A stretch of DNA of 64,000 nt from Chitiniphilus purpureus (GTDB lineage: Bacteria > Pseudomonadota > Gammaproteobacteria > Burkholderiales > Chitinibacteraceae), in NCBI RefSeq assembly GCF_025642115.1, contig NZ_CP106753.1:2441501-2505500 (forward strand). Direction: 5' to 3'. Positions 61,351 to 64,000 of this stretch are shown here, piece after piece. Below the pieces are notes generated by a model that was given only the letters and a program-made list of their open reading frames with translations, did no database searches and was not told the DNA's origin. Positions within the stretch are counted from its first letter, which is position 1. Every line of letters begins with the position of its first letter. A program made the translations under genes and the position numbers.

Positions 61351-61374
61351 CCCCCGTCCGCTCACGGACGGGGG
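61351..61374. repeat. Perfect 10-bp hairpin at the ribF stop codon
   Basis: Arms CCCCCGTCCG and CGGACGGGGG with a 4-base loop; the ribF stop codon lies within the loop. There is no T-run on either side, so it is not a classic terminator; it may affect mRNA stability between ribF and ileS. Confidence 0.6.
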
Positions 61375-62312
61375 ATGGTAATTCGTCCGCCGTGTTCGCG
61401 GCGCTGGAACCAGGCGCGCGCGTCGTCGCAGTCGCGGCCGATCTGCGCGATCAGCGCGGGCAGGCCGTCGAACCTGGCTTCGTCGCGCAGTTTGGCGAGA
61501 AAGCGCACGGTGAGGTGCTCGCGGTAGATCTGGCGGTTGAAGTCGAACAGATGCACTTCCAGCACCGGCGCTGCGTCGGCTCCCTTCACTGTGGGCCGCA
61601 CACCAAGGCTTGCCACCCCCTGGTAGGGGTGTTCCAGGCCTTCGACCTCCACGACGAAGATGCCCAGCATCGGTGGACGGTTGTGCCGCAGCTGGATGTT
61701 GGCGGTGGGAAAGCCCAGTTCGCGGCCCAGCCGGTCGCCACCGACCACCCGGCCGGAAATCGAGTAGGGGCGGCCCAGCAGGTCCGCGGCGCGGGTGAGA
61801 TCGCCCTTGGCCAGCGCATCGCGCACGGTGGTGGATGAAATGCGCTCGCCGTCGAGCGCGACGGTGGCAAGGCTGTGCGTTTCGAACGCCGCGGCGGCGC
61901 GCAGCAGCGCGAAATCGCCGGTACGCCTGGCGCCGAAGCGGAAATCATCGCCGACCAGCAGATAGCGCGCATTGAGCGCATGCGTCAGGATCCGGTCGCG
62001 AAAGGTCAGGGCGTCGATGCGGGCGAATGCGGGGTCAAAGCGCTGGATCACCAGATGATCGATGCCTTCGCCCGCCAGCAGCTCGATCTTCTCGCGCAGG
62101 CTCGTCAGCCGGGTCGGCGCGCTGGCCGGCGCGAACAGCTCGCGTGGGTGCGGCTCGAAGGTCAGCAGCGCCGTCTTGAGGCCGCGCAAGGCCGCGGCGC
62201 CGCGCAATTCGGCCAGCATGGCGCGATGGCCAAGGTGCAGCCCATCGAAATTGCCGATGGTCAGCGCACAGGGGGGAAGGGCCGCGTGGGCCACACCGCG
62301 AAGAAGACGCAT
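61362..62312 (-). CDS. ribF: Bifunctional riboflavin kinase/FAD synthetase RibF
   Basis: Makes FMN and FAD from riboflavin. The 316-residue protein has an N-terminal FAD synthetase domain with [17 protein letters not shown] (nucleotidyltransferase HxGH type) and [30 protein letters not shown], then a flavokinase domain with [12 protein letters not shown] and [10 protein letters not shown]. The ATG at 62312 is the only good start. The adjacency to ileS-lspA is widespread in proteobacteria. Confidence 0.96.
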   Translation of the reverse strand: MRLLRGVAHAALPPCALTIGNFDGLHLGHRAMLAELRGAAALRGLKTALLTFEPHPRELFAPASAPTRLTSLREKIELLAGEGIDHLVIQRFDPAFARIDALTFRDRILTHALNARYLLVGDDFRFGARRTGDFALLRAAAAFETHSLATVALDGERISSTTVRDALAKGDLTRAADLLGRPYSISGRVVGGDRLGRELGFPTANIQLRHNRPPMLGIFVVEVEGLEHPYQGVASLGVRPTVKGADAAPVLEVHLFDFNRQIYREHLTVRFLAKLRDEARFDGLPALIAQIGRDCDDARAWFQRREHGGRITIPRP

Positions 62313-62450
62313 GACGTTGGTGCGTAATCCTTTGCAAAACCAAGCATTTTAGCGGCAGTACCCGGGCTTGTCAGGCATCGTGGCCAGGGTCGGGGCGAAT
62401 CTCAGTGGCCGGGCACGGTGCAGCCTGATGCGACGCCCCGCGCCGGCTGC

Positions 62451-63143
62451 TCAGGGGCCGGCATCCACCATTCCGTCCTGGCGGGCCAAACCGGAAATGA
62501 TCTGCTGGTTGCCCACCCGCACCCGTACCGTTTCGCCCACGGCGGCCGCATTGAGCGCAATGCCCTCGTTGCTGACTTCCAAGCCTTCGCTGCGGAAGAT
62601 CAGGCGCACCCGCTGGTTCTGCCGGATCACCATGCCGGCGCGCAGCAGCTCGGACCGTAGCGGGCCGCCCTGGGCGACCGGCGAATTGAGAACCCGCCCG
62701 ATCGCATGCGCAGGATCGAGGATCACGCTGCCGGGCAACTGAGCGAGATCCCCCTGTTGCGTGGCCAGATCGCCCGCTTGCAGCGTATGCCCGGCGGCCA
62801 ACGGCCGGGCGGCGACGTAGTAGGTGGCGTTGATCGCGATGGTGACGGGATGGTTGATGGCCCAGCGCGCACCGGCGACGCAGCGCACCCGCACCATGGT
62901 CTTGCCGGCGAGCCGGTAGCCCTGCGGCAGCTGCAGATCCAATTGCTGGCAGGCTTCGAGCCGCAGGCGCCGATCGATCTCCCCCAACTGGTAGCTTGCA
63001 TTGGGGGTCGGGGCGAGCTGGGCATCGAGCCAGTCGGCAACCGCGCCGCGCACCTGGTTCAGATCCTGCGGGGCGGCCGATGCCAGCGGCGCGCACAGGC
63101 AGAGCAACGCCAGCGGCGCGGCAAAAAAAGAAGAGTGGGGCAT
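62451..63143 (-). CDS. flgA: Flagellar P-ring chaperone FlgA
   Basis: A 230-residue periplasmic chaperone for assembly of the flagellar P ring. It has a signal peptide (FFAAPLALLCLCAPLASA, cleavage near 24), then an SAF-type C-terminal domain with ARPLAAGHTLQAGDLATQQGD and VRVRVGNQQIISG. It is a lone flagellar gene here; the rest of the flg genes are probably elsewhere. The start at 63143 begins MPHSSFF; a longer frame to 63170 is not needed. It diverges from rmuC. Confidence 0.9.
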   Translation of the reverse strand: MPHSSFFAAPLALLCLCAPLASAAPQDLNQVRGAVADWLDAQLAPTPNASYQLGEIDRRLRLEACQQLDLQLPQGYRLAGKTMVRVRCVAGARWAINHPVTIAINATYYVAARPLAAGHTLQAGDLATQQGDLAQLPGSVILDPAHAIGRVLNSPVAQGGPLRSELLRAGMVIRQNQRVRLIFRSEGLEVSNEGIALNAAAVGETVRVRVGNQQIISGLARQDGMVDAGP

Positions 63144-63213
63144 GGCCCGATGATACACAGCCGATGTCATCCCCTACAATTCGGTGCCGTTGGGACAAAC
63201 AGGACACGCAAGC

Positions 63214-64000
63214 ATGCTTGAATTGCTTTTCGGGCTGACCACGCTGCTGGTGCTGCTGGCCGGGGTGCTGGTCGTGGTCCGGCTGCAGGTGCTGACCCGC
63301 ACGCAGCATGAGGTGCTGGCGACGCTGCAGGAGGAGACCGCGTCGCGCCATCGGGAAATGCTGACTGATCTGCACGGCGGCCTGTCGCGCCAGACCGAGC
63401 TGATCCAGGCCGGGCTGACCCAGCATGGCAGTCTGCTGCAGGACGCTGTCACCCGTGCTGGCGATCGCCTGCGCGACAGCATGGGCGAAAGCTTCGAGCG
63501 GCTGCGCGGCGCGGTGGGGCAGGAGCTCAAGGAGACACGCGAAGCGCAGCACCGGCTGCAGTCGGCACTGACCGACGCCCTGGGCGCACTGCGGCTGGCG
63601 CTGACCGCGAGCCAGGCCGAAGCGCGCGAACAGATGCAGCAGCAACTGGCCGAGATCTCGGGCGCGCTGCAGGGCAAGCAGGATGCGCTGCGCGAAGACG
63701 TGCTGGTCAAGCTGTCGAGCATGCTGGCCGAACAGTCCAAGCGTGAGATGGCGCTGATTCAGATGGCGCTGGCACAGACCACCGAGCGGCTGACGCTGAC
63801 GGTGGGCGAGTTGACCAAGACCGCGGACGGCCGGCTGGCCGAGATCTCGGGCAAGGTGAGCGAGCGCCTGGACGAGGGATTCAAGAAAACCAATGAAACC
63901 TTCGCCAACGTGATGGCGCGGCTGGCGACCATCGACGAGGCGCAGAAGAAGATCGATGGCCTGACGACCAATGTGGTCAGCCTGCAGGAGCTGTTGGGCG
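63214..64000 (+). CDS. rmuC: DNA recombination protein RmuC, N-terminal part (cut by window edge)
   Basis: The first 262 codons of an RmuC-like protein. It has an N-terminal membrane helix (LFGLTTLLVLLAGVLVVVRL) and a long coiled coil. The family signature FKKTNETFANVMARLATID and AQKKIDGLTTNVVSLQELLG falls at the right end. RmuC limits inversions and has a nuclease-like domain further on, outside this window. AGGAC lies 8 bases before the ATG. It diverges from flgA. Confidence 0.93.
   Translation, partial: MLELLFGLTTLLVLLAGVLVVVRLQVLTRTQHEVLATLQEETASRHREMLTDLHGGLSRQTELIQAGLTQHGSLLQDAVTRAGDRLRDSMGESFERLRGAVGQELKETREAQHRLQSALTDALGALRLALTASQAEAREQMQQQLAEISGALQGKQDALREDVLVKLSSMLAEQSKREMALIQMALAQTTERLTLTVGELTKTADGRLAEISGKVSERLDEGFKKTNETFANVMARLATIDEAQKKIDGLTTNVVSLQELLG

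Noticed and set aside
58352..61381. A 1009-codon open frame on the plus strand opposite ileS
   Set aside because: It is an antisense shadow: GC-rich third positions of ileS keep the opposite frame open. The sequence has no domain character, and ileS motifs on the other strand are certain.
62313..62450. An FMN riboswitch upstream of ribF
   Set aside because: The leader is only about 30 bases before the ATG in the flgA-ribF gap and lacks the RFN element.
1..64000. Insertion sequences, prophage, CRISPR arrays, restriction-modification or toxin-antitoxin systems
   Set aside because: No transposase, integrase, Cas, methylase or repeat-spacer pattern is seen. The YgfX-like gene lacks an antitoxin partner, so I do not call it a toxin-antitoxin pair.

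Overview
This window is a contiguous stretch of core bacterial chromosome with high GC (about two thirds by eye) and strongly GC-ending codons. The gene set points to a motile betaproteobacterium with microaerobic respiration. I infer the Neisseriales (Chromobacteriaceae/Chitinibacteraceae type) from the cbb3 oxidase set with its CcoG/FixH accessory genes, the ileS-lspA-ispH run, a stand-alone second IF-1 gene and the protein sequences; this is not proven. I see no insertion sequence, prophage, CRISPR array or rRNA. The only RNA genes found are two identical tRNA-Leu(CAG) genes. The window cuts metG at its left edge and rmuC at its right edge.

Layout. 1-6.8 kb: housekeeping genes (metG, an Hpt protein, a TRIC-type channel, a CoA-pyrophosphatase Nudix enzyme, the M48 protease-phhB-rsgA operon, orn, pncC, tcdA). 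6.8-14.3 kb: a response regulator with a TPR-like tail, the tRNA-Leu pair with its terminator, rnr with an unusual repetitive tail, a GST, a conserved hypothetical, a SIMPL protein and a YgfX-like membrane protein. 14.3-23.3 kb: an Hpt-REC-REC-GGDEF protein diverging from a chemotaxis operon cheY-cheA-cheW-mcp-cheR-cheD-cheB. 23.4-35.6 kb: a CPA2 antiporter, nagA, relA, DUF2062, a PLD-VTT fusion coupled to an EEP-family phosphodiesterase, a two-RCK potassium channel with a DUF6394 partner, and DUF423. 35.8-47.2 kb: a very large HTH/cyclase-like/AAA/TPR regulator facing an FAD oxidoreductase, infA2, dinB, a small proline-rich exported protein, a GFA-family protein, queF, a VOC protein, a LexA-like repressor and dusC. 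47.2-55.4 kb: the complete cbb3 oxidase module on the minus strand, ccoI-ccoS-(FNR box)-ccoN-ccoO-ccoQ-ccoP-ccoG-fixH. 55.6-64 kb: an HD-GYP protein, ileS-lspA-ispH, ribF, flgA and rmuC.

Functional links. The che operon, the two-receiver GGDEF protein, the HD-GYP protein, the lone Hpt protein and flgA all relate to motility or c-di-GMP control. The cbb3 module holds structural, copper-loading and assembly genes and carries an FNR/ANR-type site upstream of ccoN. A LexA-like repressor has two GAAC-N4-GTTC palindromes in its divergent promoter region, and a near match overlaps the -10 box of the dinB promoter. That suggests a small damage-response regulon with a non-canonical operator, and it is the most testable new observation here.
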